This document shows, in pieces, positions 14,686 to 22,621 of a DNA stretch of 64,000 nucleotides. The stretch spans positions 1 to 64,000 of the forward strand of contig NZ_JOJE01000014.1 of assembly GCF_000720255.1 (NCBI RefSeq). The letters run 5' to 3'. This DNA comes from Streptomyces griseus subsp. griseus. GTDB taxonomy: Bacteria > Actinomycetota > Actinomycetes > Streptomycetales > Streptomycetaceae. Made by a program: the position numbers and the translations under genes. Position 1 is the first letter of the stretch, and each line of letters begins with the position of its first letter. The notes beneath the pieces are model-generated. The model was not told where the DNA came from. It did no database searches and saw only the letters and a program-made list of their open reading frames with translations.

Positions 14686-15711
14686 ATGCGCAGAGAAAAG
14701 TTCAGCCGCAAACGTCTGTCCGCGGTGCTCGCCGCCTCGGTCGCCGCCCTGGGCTCGCTGGCGGCGTCGCTCGTCGCCAACCCGGCTCAGGCGGCCCCCA
14801 ACGCGTGCTCCTTACCATCGACGTACCGGTGGACGTCGACGGGTCCGTTGGCGCAGCCGGCGAACGGGTGGGTATCGCTGAAGGACTTCACCAACGTGGT
14901 GTATCAGGGCAAGCACCTCGTCTACGCGTCGAACGTGGCCGGATCGTCGTACGGTTCGATGAGGTTCAGTCCCTTCACGAACTGGTCGGACATGGCTTCG
15001 GCCGGCCAGGCCGGGATGAACCAGTCAGCGGTGGCGCCCACGCTGTTCTACTTCGCGCCCAAGAACATCTGGGTGCTGGCGTACCAGTGGGGCGCCTGGC
15101 CCTTCATCTACCGCACGTCGAGCGACCCCACCAACCCCAACGGCTGGTCCGCGCCGAAGCCGCTGTTCACCGGGAGCATCTCCGGCTCCGGCACCGGCCC
15201 GATCGACCAGACGCTGATCGCCGACGGCCAGAACATGTACCTGTTCTTCGCCGGTGACAACGGCAAGATCTACCGGGCGAGCATGCCGATCGGCAACTTC
15301 CCGGGCAGCTTCGGCTCGTCGTACACGACGATCATGAGCGACACGACGAACAACCTGTTCGAGGCGCCGCAGGTCTACAAGGTCCAGGGCCAGAACCAGT
15401 ACCTCATGATCGTCGAGGCGATGGGGACGAACGGGCGGCGCTACTTCCGCTCGTTCACGGCCTCCAGCCTGAACGGTTCGTGGACCCCGCAGGCCGCCGG
15501 CGAGAACAACCCCTTCGCGGGCAAGGCCAACAGCGGTGCCGGCTGGACCAACGACATCAGCCACGGTGACCTGGTCCGCAACAACCCCGACCAGACCATG
15601 ACCATCGACCCCTGTAACCTGCAGTTCCTCTACCAGGGCAAGTCGCCCTCCGCGACCGGCCCCTACAACTCGCTGCCCTGGCGGCCGGGCGTCCTCACCC
15701 TGCAGCGCTGA
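14686..15711 (+). CDS. Secreted GH62 alpha-L-arabinofuranosidase
   Basis: 341 residues. The ATG has AAGAGG upstream, and the signal peptide is clean ([10 protein letters not shown], hydrophobic core, cleavage after NPAQA at 36). An upstream in-frame extension has no RBS. The mature protein is a single GH62 five-bladed propeller of normal length. Putative catalytic residues are Asp67 (SLKDFT), Asp174 (GPIDQT) and Glu226 (NLFEAPQ), and the C-terminus is the conserved [14 protein letters not shown] to [12 protein letters not shown]62 enzymes are strict arabinoxylan arabinofuranohydrolases that remove single O-2 or O-3 arabinose groups. No binding module is attached. A hairpin terminator follows at 15761. 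Confidence 0.92.
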   Translation: MRREKFSRKRLSAVLAASVAALGSLAASLVANPAQAAPNACSLPSTYRWTSTGPLAQPANGWVSLKDFTNVVYQGKHLVYASNVAGSSYGSMRFSPFTNWSDMASAGQAGMNQSAVAPTLFYFAPKNIWVLAYQWGAWPFIYRTSSDPTNPNGWSAPKPLFTGSISGSGTGPIDQTLIADGQNMYLFFAGDNGKIYRASMPIGNFPGSFGSSYTTIMSDTTNNLFEAPQVYKVQGQNQYLMIVEAMGTNGRRYFRSFTASSLNGSWTPQAAGENNPFAGKANSGAGWTNDISHGDLVRNNPDQTMTIDPCNLQFLYQGKSPSATGPYNSLPWRPGVLTLQR

Positions 15712-15760
15712 CCTGCTGGGGCAACGCCGCACCTGCCGACCGGCGCACACCGCGTCGCGG

Positions 15761-15787
15761 AACCCCAGCCGTACACCGGCTGGGGTT
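15761..15787 (+). terminator. Rho-independent-type hairpin after GH62
   Basis: AACCCCAGCCG and CGGCTGGGGTT form perfect 11-bp arms around a 5-nt loop, followed by CTTCTC. It lies 50 bp after the GH62 stop and has no coding role. Confidence 0.85.
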
Positions 15788-16689
15788 CTTCTCACCGGTG
15801 GGGACCCGCGTCGTCGAGGTCGGATCACTGACGATGCGCAGTCCGCCGAGATCGATTTACGGCGGTCGGACCGCCTGGACGGTGATCGCGGATGCCCGTG
15901 TGTGCCCTGGGGAGGCGCAGGGCGAACCGGTTCCGCGTAAGCGCTTCGACGGGGTGGTACGACTGGCGGAGTTCATGGTCAATGACGTGCCGCGCGGCGA
16001 AGGCGGCGCCGGTGCGCGGGCTGAGGCGCCGCCGCCTCGCCCCGTGCCGTGCGGGCCGGCGCCGTCGTAGGGATGCGGCGGCTGCATCCCTGCTCATCGG
16101 TACGACGGGCAGCCACCCGGCAAGCCGGGCCGGGCCGTGCACACAGCGGCGGGGCCCACCGCGCCCCGCGCGGCGGGAGGTCACGCCGCCCTCCACACTC
16201 CTCCACCTCGAAAGCCCTCGAGCGTACCGGTCGGTCCCGAACCGCAGGAATCAGCCGTCGAACCGATTCGCGACAAGGTTGGCAGCAGGAGCCTCCACAC
16301 CCTTGACAGCCCGTCAAGGCGGGGGCACCGTCTCCCCCCGAAACCTCTCTGCAACTCGCTGCACATACGGCACCTCCAAGCGCTTCCGGATGGTCGGCGC
16401 CACCGGCGCGCCCGATCGGGCTGCGCCGGCACGGTAGGGAGATCAGATGGGCACCATATGGACAAGAACGCCACCTGCTGTCCGGGCGGCGTGGCGGGCA
16501 ACGGTTACGCGCGGCGCTACGGCGCCGTGGCAGGCCGGACAACGTCCGGGCACACGTCCCTCCGCCGGAGCGCTCGCCCGGCTTCCTGCCGAAGGCTTCG
16601 CGCGTGCGCGTGCGCGTGCGCGACCCACAGTCGTGCTCGTCGCCGGCACGCCGACCCGGTGCCACGGTCTCGGTGGGTACGGCCCGTTC
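15788..16689. other. Long region without an intact gene
   Basis: About 900 bases in which no frame gives a recognisable protein or a start with an RBS. It holds the perfect inverted repeat CCTTGAC-AGCCC-GTCAAGG at 16301-16319 and a GC-rich alternating purine-pyrimidine run (gcgtgcgcgtgcgcgtgcgc) near 16600-16620 that could adopt Z-DNA. It was probably the promoter and 5' part of the GH54 gene whose remnant begins near 16690. Confidence 0.5.
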
Positions 16690-16884
16690 AGACACGTCCG
16701 GGCCGTGCGACATCAGTGCGGCAGGCGGTACACCCCGTGTGGCGGCGCACAGCACGACACGAGCGTTGTACACCTCGTGCAACGGGCCGCTTACCAGGTC
16801 CGGCGGACCGCGGACAACACCACCCGGAACATCGGCGTCCTGAACGCGGGCGGATACGCCGCCGCCCAGGATCAACTGACCTGA
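16690..16884 (+). pseudogene. Remnant of a second GH54 alpha-L-arabinofuranosidase gene
   Basis: One frame reads SGPCDISAAGGTP and VAAHSTTRALYTS; after a frameshift a second reads YQVRRTADNTTRNIGVLNAGGYA and stops. This is the start of the GH54 catalytic domain, closely similar to residues 181-240 of the intact GH54 enzyme at 20987-22489 (SGPCDIYAAGGTP, VAAHSTVRALYGS, YQVRRSSDNATRD). The catalytic Glu and Asp and all later parts are gone. An older paralogue therefore existed about 4 kb upstream of the present gene. Confidence 0.82.
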
Positions 16885-16976
16885 ACGGCTCCAACCCGTG
16901 GTCGGCTCAGCCCCGGCCACCCGGTCTCCCTCGCCCCAACAGGACGGGCCCCGTGCGTCACCACTGGAGGATGACG

Positions 16977-19430
16977 ATGTCCGAATCGAGAGTGCCCCGC
17001 GGCCTCTGGGCCGCCCCCGTGGCCCTGCTCGCCTTACTGGCCCAGAGCCTGACCGGGGCCGGGGCCGCGTCCGCCGTACCCGCCGAGCGTCAGGCGTCGG
17101 CCGCGGACCTGTACGTGGCGCCGGGCGCGGCTCCCGGCGGGAACGGCACCGTCGAGCAGCCGTTCGCCACGATCGACCAGGCGCAGCAGCCCGCGCACCG
17201 GCTCTCGGCCGATTCGGACGTCGTGGTCCACCTGGCCGGCGGCACCTACCGGCTGTCCAACCCGCTGACCTTCGGCTCCGGCGACGGCGGTCAGAACGGC
17301 CACACCATCAGCTACCAGGCGATGTCCGGGCAGCAACCGGTCGTGAGCGGCGCCCAACGTGTATCTGGTTGGCAGGTCCATGATCAGAACAGCAACATCT
17401 GGTCCGTTCACGTCGGCACCGGCGTGAACACGCGTCAGTTGTACGTGGACGGCAAGGTGGCACCGCGGGCCGCAATCCAGGTGCCCCGCTCCAGCTTCAC
17501 CTTCACCCCGACCGGCCTGACCGTCACCAACTCCTCCCTCGACTACCTGGCCGGCCTCTCGGACCAGAACCACATGGAAGTCGAGAGCCTCAACTCCTTC
17601 ACCGACCGCTACGCCCCGGTCAAGTCGATCAGCGGCCGGACCATCACCATGCAGCAGCCCGCGTGGAACAACAACTCCTGGGGCTACGACACCATGAACG
17701 CGCCGTTCGCCGGCGGGACCATGTATCTCGAGAACAACTACGCGTTCCTCAAGCAGGCCGGACAGTGGTACCTCGACTCGTCCACCGGCGACCTCTACTA
17801 CCGGGCCCAGCCGGGGCAGAACCCGAACAGCCTCGACGTCGAACTGCCCCGGCTGCAGAGCCTGCTCGGCATCAGCGGCACATACGGCTCACCTGCGACC
17901 GGCCTGCGATTCACCGGTGTCCGGTTCACGGGAACCTCCTGGCTCGGCCCGAGCGGACCCGACGGCTACGCGGACCAGCAGAGCGGCGCGCACATCACCG
18001 GTGCCTACGCCATGCCCGCCAACTGGCTGAGCACCTGCAAGTCGGGATGCACGCAGTTCGAGGCCACCCGTAACCACTGGGCGCAGATGCCCGCGGCCGT
18101 ACAGGTCTCCGCCGCCACCGGCATCACCTTCTCCGGCAACACCTTCTCCGAACTCGGGCAGGCCGGACTGGGCGTCGGCAACGACGGCGTCGCCACGGCC
18201 TCCGGCACCGGACTCGGCGCCAACGGCGTCACGATCACCGGCAACACGTTCACCGACATCGCCGGCAGCGGCATCCAGGTCGGCGGTATCCAGCCGGACG
18301 CGCACCACCCGAGCAACCCGCAGATGACCAACCAGAACATCACCATCAGCAACAACAAGGTCAGCGGGGTGGGCACCGACTACAAGGAGACCGCGGGAAT
18401 CCTGTCCACCTACGTCACCAACGCGACGATCACCCACAACCAGTGCGACCACCTGCCCTACGACGGGATCGACATCGGCTGGGGCTGGGGGATGAACGAC
18501 CCCGGCGGCAGCCAGGACTACGCCAACCGGGGCACGTACAACTACCAGCCCGTCTACAGCACTCCCACGACGCTGAAGAACAACACCGTCTCCCACAACC
18601 TGGTCTTCGACACCAAGAACGCGATGTTCGACGGCGGCAGCATCTACAGCCTGTCCGCCATGCCCGGCTCGGTGATCTCCGACAACTACATGTACGACAA
18701 CAACCGCACCACCGCGCTGTACCTCGACGAGGGCTCCCGGTACCTGAAGGTGTCCAACAACGTGGTGCAGGACGCCGGCAACTGGGCGCTCACCAACGCC
18801 AACGCGAACAACCACACCGACGACAGCACCTTCTCCGGCAACTGGTACAACGGCGGCAACACGTACGTGGCCACCGGTCCTCCGCACAACAACGTCCTCA
18901 CCGGCAACGTCCAGGTCAGCGGCACCAACTGGCCGCAGGGCGCCAGAGAGGTCATCCAACAGGCAGGCGTCCAGTCATCGGGTGGCGGCGGTGGCGGCTT
19001 CCCCACCGGCTACCACCAGCTGGTGATCGGCAGCAACAGCCTGTGCCTGGATGTGCACGGCAACTCCGGCAGCGCGGGCGCCGCGATCGACCAGTGGACC
19101 TGCAACGGGCAGAGCAACCAGCAGTTCGAGTTCGTGCCGGTCTCGGGCGGCTACGGGCAACTGCGGGCACAGCACTCCGGACACGTCGTGGCGGTGTCGG
19201 GCGGTTCCACTACCGCCGGGACACCCGACATCGTGCAGCAACCCGCGGACGGAGCGCCCGGCAGCCTGTGGCAGCCGGTACGGCAGTCCGACGGCTCGTA
19301 CTCCTTCCAGAACAAGAACAGCGGCCTCTGCCTCGACGTCTACGGCGGCGGCAGCAACCTCGGCCAGCAGCTCGACCAGTGGCCCTGCAAGAACACGGCC
19401 GGCAGCAACCAGGACTTCACCGCTCGATGA
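16977..19430 (+). CDS. Secreted right-handed beta-helix glycosidase (GH141-like) with CBM13
   Basis: 817 residues. The ATG at 16977 has GGAGG six bases upstream, whereas the ATG at 16971 abuts it. The signal peptide ends near ASA (about 37). Residues about 45-650 are a parallel beta-helix: DLYVAPGAAPGGNGT and PFATIDQAQ at the start, then many NxIxGNxF-like coils (ITFSGNTFSELG, ITISNNKVSG, VISDNYMYDN). The core motif DGIDIGWGWGMN and the later FDGGSIYSLS recall GH141 and related fucosidase/xylanase helices. Residues about 670-817 are a CBM13 trefoil very similar to that of the GH39-like enzyme at 22622. The substrate is uncertain; no GH141 catalytic pair was verified. A CE3-like gene follows after 55 bp. 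Confidence 0.7.
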   Translation: MSESRVPRGLWAAPVALLALLAQSLTGAGAASAVPAERQASAADLYVAPGAAPGGNGTVEQPFATIDQAQQPAHRLSADSDVVVHLAGGTYRLSNPLTFGSGDGGQNGHTISYQAMSGQQPVVSGAQRVSGWQVHDQNSNIWSVHVGTGVNTRQLYVDGKVAPRAAIQVPRSSFTFTPTGLTVTNSSLDYLAGLSDQNHMEVESLNSFTDRYAPVKSISGRTITMQQPAWNNNSWGYDTMNAPFAGGTMYLENNYAFLKQAGQWYLDSSTGDLYYRAQPGQNPNSLDVELPRLQSLLGISGTYGSPATGLRFTGVRFTGTSWLGPSGPDGYADQQSGAHITGAYAMPANWLSTCKSGCTQFEATRNHWAQMPAAVQVSAATGITFSGNTFSELGQAGLGVGNDGVATASGTGLGANGVTITGNTFTDIAGSGIQVGGIQPDAHHPSNPQMTNQNITISNNKVSGVGTDYKETAGILSTYVTNATITHNQCDHLPYDGIDIGWGWGMNDPGGSQDYANRGTYNYQPVYSTPTTLKNNTVSHNLVFDTKNAMFDGGSIYSLSAMPGSVISDNYMYDNNRTTALYLDEGSRYLKVSNNVVQDAGNWALTNANANNHTDDSTFSGNWYNGGNTYVATGPPHNNVLTGNVQVSGTNWPQGAREVIQQAGVQSSGGGGGGFPTGYHQLVIGSNSLCLDVHGNSGSAGAAIDQWTCNGQSNQQFEFVPVSGGYGQLRAQHSGHVVAVSGGSTTAGTPDIVQQPADGAPGSLWQPVRQSDGSYSFQNKNSGLCLDVYGGGSNLGQQLDQWPCKNTAGSNQDFTAR

Positions 19431-19485
19431 CCGGCCGGCGTACTCGTTCACCCCACCCACTGTCCCGCACCAGTGAGGAACGCAG

Positions 19486-20634
19486 ATGAAGAAGTACTCG
19501 GCACCCCTGGCTGCCGCGCTGACGGCCGCGCTCGGCGTCGGCGGCACATCATCCGCGGTGGCCGTCACCGGCACCGAGCCCCCGCCCTCCGCCGTACGGG
19601 CCGCCGCCGCGCCCGCCGCCCTGCGGCTGATGCCGTTGGGCGACTCCATCACCTGGGGCGTCGGCAGCCCGTCAGGGAACGGCTACCGGAGCTTCCTGTG
19701 GAACCAGCTGACGGCCGGGGGGCACGCCCTGGACCTCGTCGGCTCGGGCCGGGGCGGCACCATGTCCGACCCGGACAACGAAGGCCACTCCGGCTGGCGG
19801 ATCGACCAGATAGCCGGCATCGCGGACAGCGTGCTGGCCCGTTACCGCCCGAACGTGGTCACCCTGGAGATCGGTACCAACGACCTGAACGGCAACTACC
19901 AGATCCCGACCGCCCCCGACCGGCTCCGCGCGCTCATCGACCGGATCACCCGCGCCGCCCCCGACGCCACCGTCCTCGTCGGCACCGTGATCGTCTCCAC
20001 CAGCGCCACCGAGGAGGCCAACCGGCCCGCGTTCAACGCCAAGCTCCCCGGCATCGTCCAGGCCGCGCAGGCCGCCGGCAAGCACGTACGCCTGGTGGAC
20101 ATGAGCGCTCTGACCAGAGCGGACCTGGCCGACTCCCTGCACCCCAACGACAACGGCTACCGCAAGATGGCGGACGCCTTCAACGCCGGGGTCCAGGCCG
20201 CGGACGCGGCAGGCTGGATCAAGTCTCCGGTTTCCGTGGGCGGCCAGGTGCGCTCCGGAATCGCCGGTAAGTGCCTGGACGTCAACGGCGGCGACAGCGC
20301 CAACGGCACCGCGGCGGACATCCGGTCCTGCAACGGCTCGGACGCTCAGCTCTGGTCTGCGCCTCCCGACGGCACCCTGCGGGCCCTCGGGAAGTGCCTC
20401 GACGCCACCGGCCGTAGTACCGCCAACGGCACCAAGATCGGGATCTGGGACTGCAACGGCGGCGCCAACCAGCAGTGGCAGGCCTACAGCGGTGGTTACC
20501 GCAACCCGGTCTCCGGCCGCTGTCTCGACGTTCCCGGCTCGTCCGCCACCGACGGTACGCAGCTGGTCCTGTGGGACTGCAACGGCGGCGCCAACCAGCA
20601 GTGGACCACCCTGCCGGTCACCTCGGCTCCATGA
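19486..20634 (+). CDS. Secreted SGNH esterase, CE3-like, with CBM13
   Basis: 382 residues, GAGGAA before the ATG, 55 bp after the beta-helix gene and probably co-transcribed with it. Signal peptide to about 25. The SGNH domain covers about 45-250: LMPLGDSITWGVG (nucleophile Ser in GDS), the block DNEGHSGWRIDQI, EIGTNDLNGNY and DSLHPNDNGY (catalytic Asp-His pair). This order is typical of family CE3 acetylxylan esterases. Residues about 256-378 are a CBM13 trefoil with three WDCNGG/QQW-type repeats. The enzyme likely removes acetyl groups so that neighbouring glycosidases can act. A strong terminator follows. Confidence 0.8.
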   Translation: MKKYSAPLAAALTAALGVGGTSSAVAVTGTEPPPSAVRAAAAPAALRLMPLGDSITWGVGSPSGNGYRSFLWNQLTAGGHALDLVGSGRGGTMSDPDNEGHSGWRIDQIAGIADSVLARYRPNVVTLEIGTNDLNGNYQIPTAPDRLRALIDRITRAAPDATVLVGTVIVSTSATEEANRPAFNAKLPGIVQAAQAAGKHVRLVDMSALTRADLADSLHPNDNGYRKMADAFNAGVQAADAAGWIKSPVSVGGQVRSGIAGKCLDVNGGDSANGTAADIRSCNGSDAQLWSAPPDGTLRALGKCLDATGRSTANGTKIGIWDCNGGANQQWQAYSGGYRNPVSGRCLDVPGSSATDGTQLVLWDCNGGANQQWTTLPVTSAP

Positions 20635-20697
20635 CCTGACTCGTGCCCTTGGCGGCCGCCGGATGACAGCGGCCGACCTCAGGTGAGGTGACCGGCA

Positions 20698-20748
20698 CCA
20701 ACTCCCGCGCCCGGCGGCACGACGGCTGTCGCCGGACGCGGGAGTTGG
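20698..20748 (+). terminator. Long hairpin terminator after the CE3-like gene
   Basis: CCAACTCCCGCG (20698-20709) pairs with CGCGGGAGTTGG (20737-20748), with a second GC-rich arm pair inside. It lies 63 bp after the stop and separates the beta-helix/CE3 unit from the GH54 operon. Confidence 0.8.
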
Positions 20749-20825
20749 CATGCCCTCAGGGCGTCTGACCAGCAGAAACATGGGATGGATTAGGCCCTGA
20801 TTCCTGAAGGCGCACCTATTGACAC

Positions 20826-20853
20826 CGCATAGAGGCTGTGGGATCACTATGCG
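20826..20853. promoter_or_regulatory. Inverted repeat CGCATAG-N14-CTATGCG upstream of the GH54 operon
   Basis: Perfect 7-bp arms. TTGACA (20819-20824) lies immediately before the left arm and would serve as a -35 box, so the -10 region would fall in the loop or right arm. A regulator bound here should control the whole five-gene CBM13 operon starting at 20987. No factor can be named. Confidence 0.5.
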
Positions 20854-20986
20854 ACATGGGATGTCTAAGAGTTCTCTGTTGTGCTCTCGGGCACGCTGAC
20901 GGGAGCGGTCGACGGCCCACTTCTGCGTCCCTCCGAGCAGAAACGGCACTCTCCGTCCCCTTTCCCCCTCACACCCGAGGAACAGC

Positions 20987-22489
20987 ATGCAGCCTTCATC
21001 CGCTCCGTTTCGGAGCCTCGCTCGTGGACCACGCTTATCCGCGGCCGTCGCCGTATGCGTGATGGCACTGCTGACCGTGTTGCTGGAGACCGCGCCGACA
21101 TGGTCGGCACCAGCAGCTGCGGCACCCCTGGTGAGCTCGGCGTCGGGGCGGTGTCTGGACGTCAAGGGCAACGTCGACACGCCGGGAACGACGTTGGACA
21201 TCTGGGACTGCAACGGCCAGGTCAATCAGGGGTTCGAGTTCACGTCGGCGGGTGAGCTGAAGGCGATGGGCGGCACCCGGTGCGTGGACACCTACGACGA
21301 CCGGACGGCTCCGGGAGCCCCGGCGGTCATCCGGGCGTGTGACGGACGGGCGACCCAGACGTGGCGGCAGAACTCCGACGGGTCCGTCACCGGGACCCGG
21401 TCCGGCTTGTGCCTGGACGTCAACGGGGCGGGCACGGCCAACGGCACGGCGGTCATCCTCTGGACCTGTAACGGCCAGAGCAACCAGGAGTGGAGCACCT
21501 CGACACCTCCACCCACGCCCAGCGGATCGGGTCCGTGCGACATCTACGCCGCGGGCGGTACGCCGTGCGTGGCCGCGCACAGCACGGTGCGGGCGCTCTA
21601 CGGTTCCTACCGCGGCGCCCTGTACCAGGTCAGGCGTTCCTCGGACAACGCCACCAGGGACATCGCCGTGCTGGCGCCCGGCGGCTTCGCCGACGCGGCG
21701 GCGCAGGACGCGTTCTGCGCGGGCACCTCCTGCGTGATCACGGTCGTACGCGACCAGTCCGGACGCGGCAACGACCTGTGGTACCAGGGATCGGCCCAGG
21801 TGCCGGGATCGAATCAGAGCAGCCCCGCGAAGGCGACCTCCGAGTCGCTGACCGCCGGGGGTACCAAGGCGTACTCGCTGTACATCAATCCCGGCAACAG
21901 CTACTGGCGGGACGGTCACCTGACGGGCGTGCCGACCGGCGCCGCACCCGAAGGGGCGTACATGGTCACCAGCGGCACCCACGTGAACAGCGGCTGCTGC
22001 TTCGACTACGGCAACAGCGAGACGACCCGCAAGGCCGACGCCGCCGGGGCGATGGACGCGATCAACTTCGGTACCCAGTGCTGGTTCGGCGGCTGCGCAG
22101 GCAGAGGTCCCTGGGTGCAGGCCGATCTCGAGTGGGGTCTGTACCCCGGCGGCAGCCAGTCCTGGAACGGCAACCAGCGGGCCTTCACCAGCAAGTTCGT
22201 CACCGCGATGCTGAAGAACAACGGGACATCGAGGTTCGCCCTGAAGGGCGGCAACGCGCAGTCCGGCGGCCTGACCACCCTGTGGGACGGCGGGCTTCCC
22301 GGCGGATACAGCCCCATGAAGAAGCAGGGCGCCATCGTGCTGGGGAGCGGCGGCGACTGCTGCAAGCCCGGCGGCGGCGCCAACCTGAGCGCCGGCACCT
22401 TCTACGAGGGAGCGATCGTCGCCGGCTATCCCTCCGACGCGACCGACAACGCGGTGCAGGCGAACATCACCGCGGCCGGCTACCGCTGA
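20987..22489 (+). CDS. Secreted GH54 alpha-L-arabinofuranosidase with N-terminal CBM13
   Basis: 500 residues. The ATG follows GAGG by six bases, and the signal peptide ends near AAAA (about 46). Residues about 47-172 are a CBM13 trefoil with three QxW repeats, followed by a Pro/Ser linker. Residues about 181-500 are a GH54 domain closely matching fungal AbfB: GPCDIYAAGGTPC, the vicinal cysteines CCFDYGN (337-338), nucleophile Glu382 in WVQADLEW and acid/base Asp457 in LGSGGD. Fungal AbfB instead carries a C-terminal CBM42. The enzyme should release terminal arabinofuranose from arabinan, arabinoxylan or arabinogalactan. It is the first gene of the five-gene operon. Confidence 0.9.
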   Translation: MQPSSAPFRSLARGPRLSAAVAVCVMALLTVLLETAPTWSAPAAAAPLVSSASGRCLDVKGNVDTPGTTLDIWDCNGQVNQGFEFTSAGELKAMGGTRCVDTYDDRTAPGAPAVIRACDGRATQTWRQNSDGSVTGTRSGLCLDVNGAGTANGTAVILWTCNGQSNQEWSTSTPPPTPSGSGPCDIYAAGGTPCVAAHSTVRALYGSYRGALYQVRRSSDNATRDIAVLAPGGFADAAAQDAFCAGTSCVITVVRDQSGRGNDLWYQGSAQVPGSNQSSPAKATSESLTAGGTKAYSLYINPGNSYWRDGHLTGVPTGAAPEGAYMVTSGTHVNSGCCFDYGNSETTRKADAAGAMDAINFGTQCWFGGCAGRGPWVQADLEWGLYPGGSQSWNGNQRAFTSKFVTAMLKNNGTSRFALKGGNAQSGGLTTLWDGGLPGGYSPMKKQGAIVLGSGGDCCKPGGGANLSAGTFYEGAIVAGYPSDATDNAVQANITAAGYR

Positions 22490-22621
22490 GCCTTCTTCAC
22501 CGGTGAGGGGGTGCGGCCCCCGGCATGTGCGCGGCGTCCGGCACGTGTGAAGGACCGCCGCCGGACCAGCCCGCCGCCATGCCTGTGTGCTCCCGCAACT
22601 CGACCCAGGAGTCGATCAATC

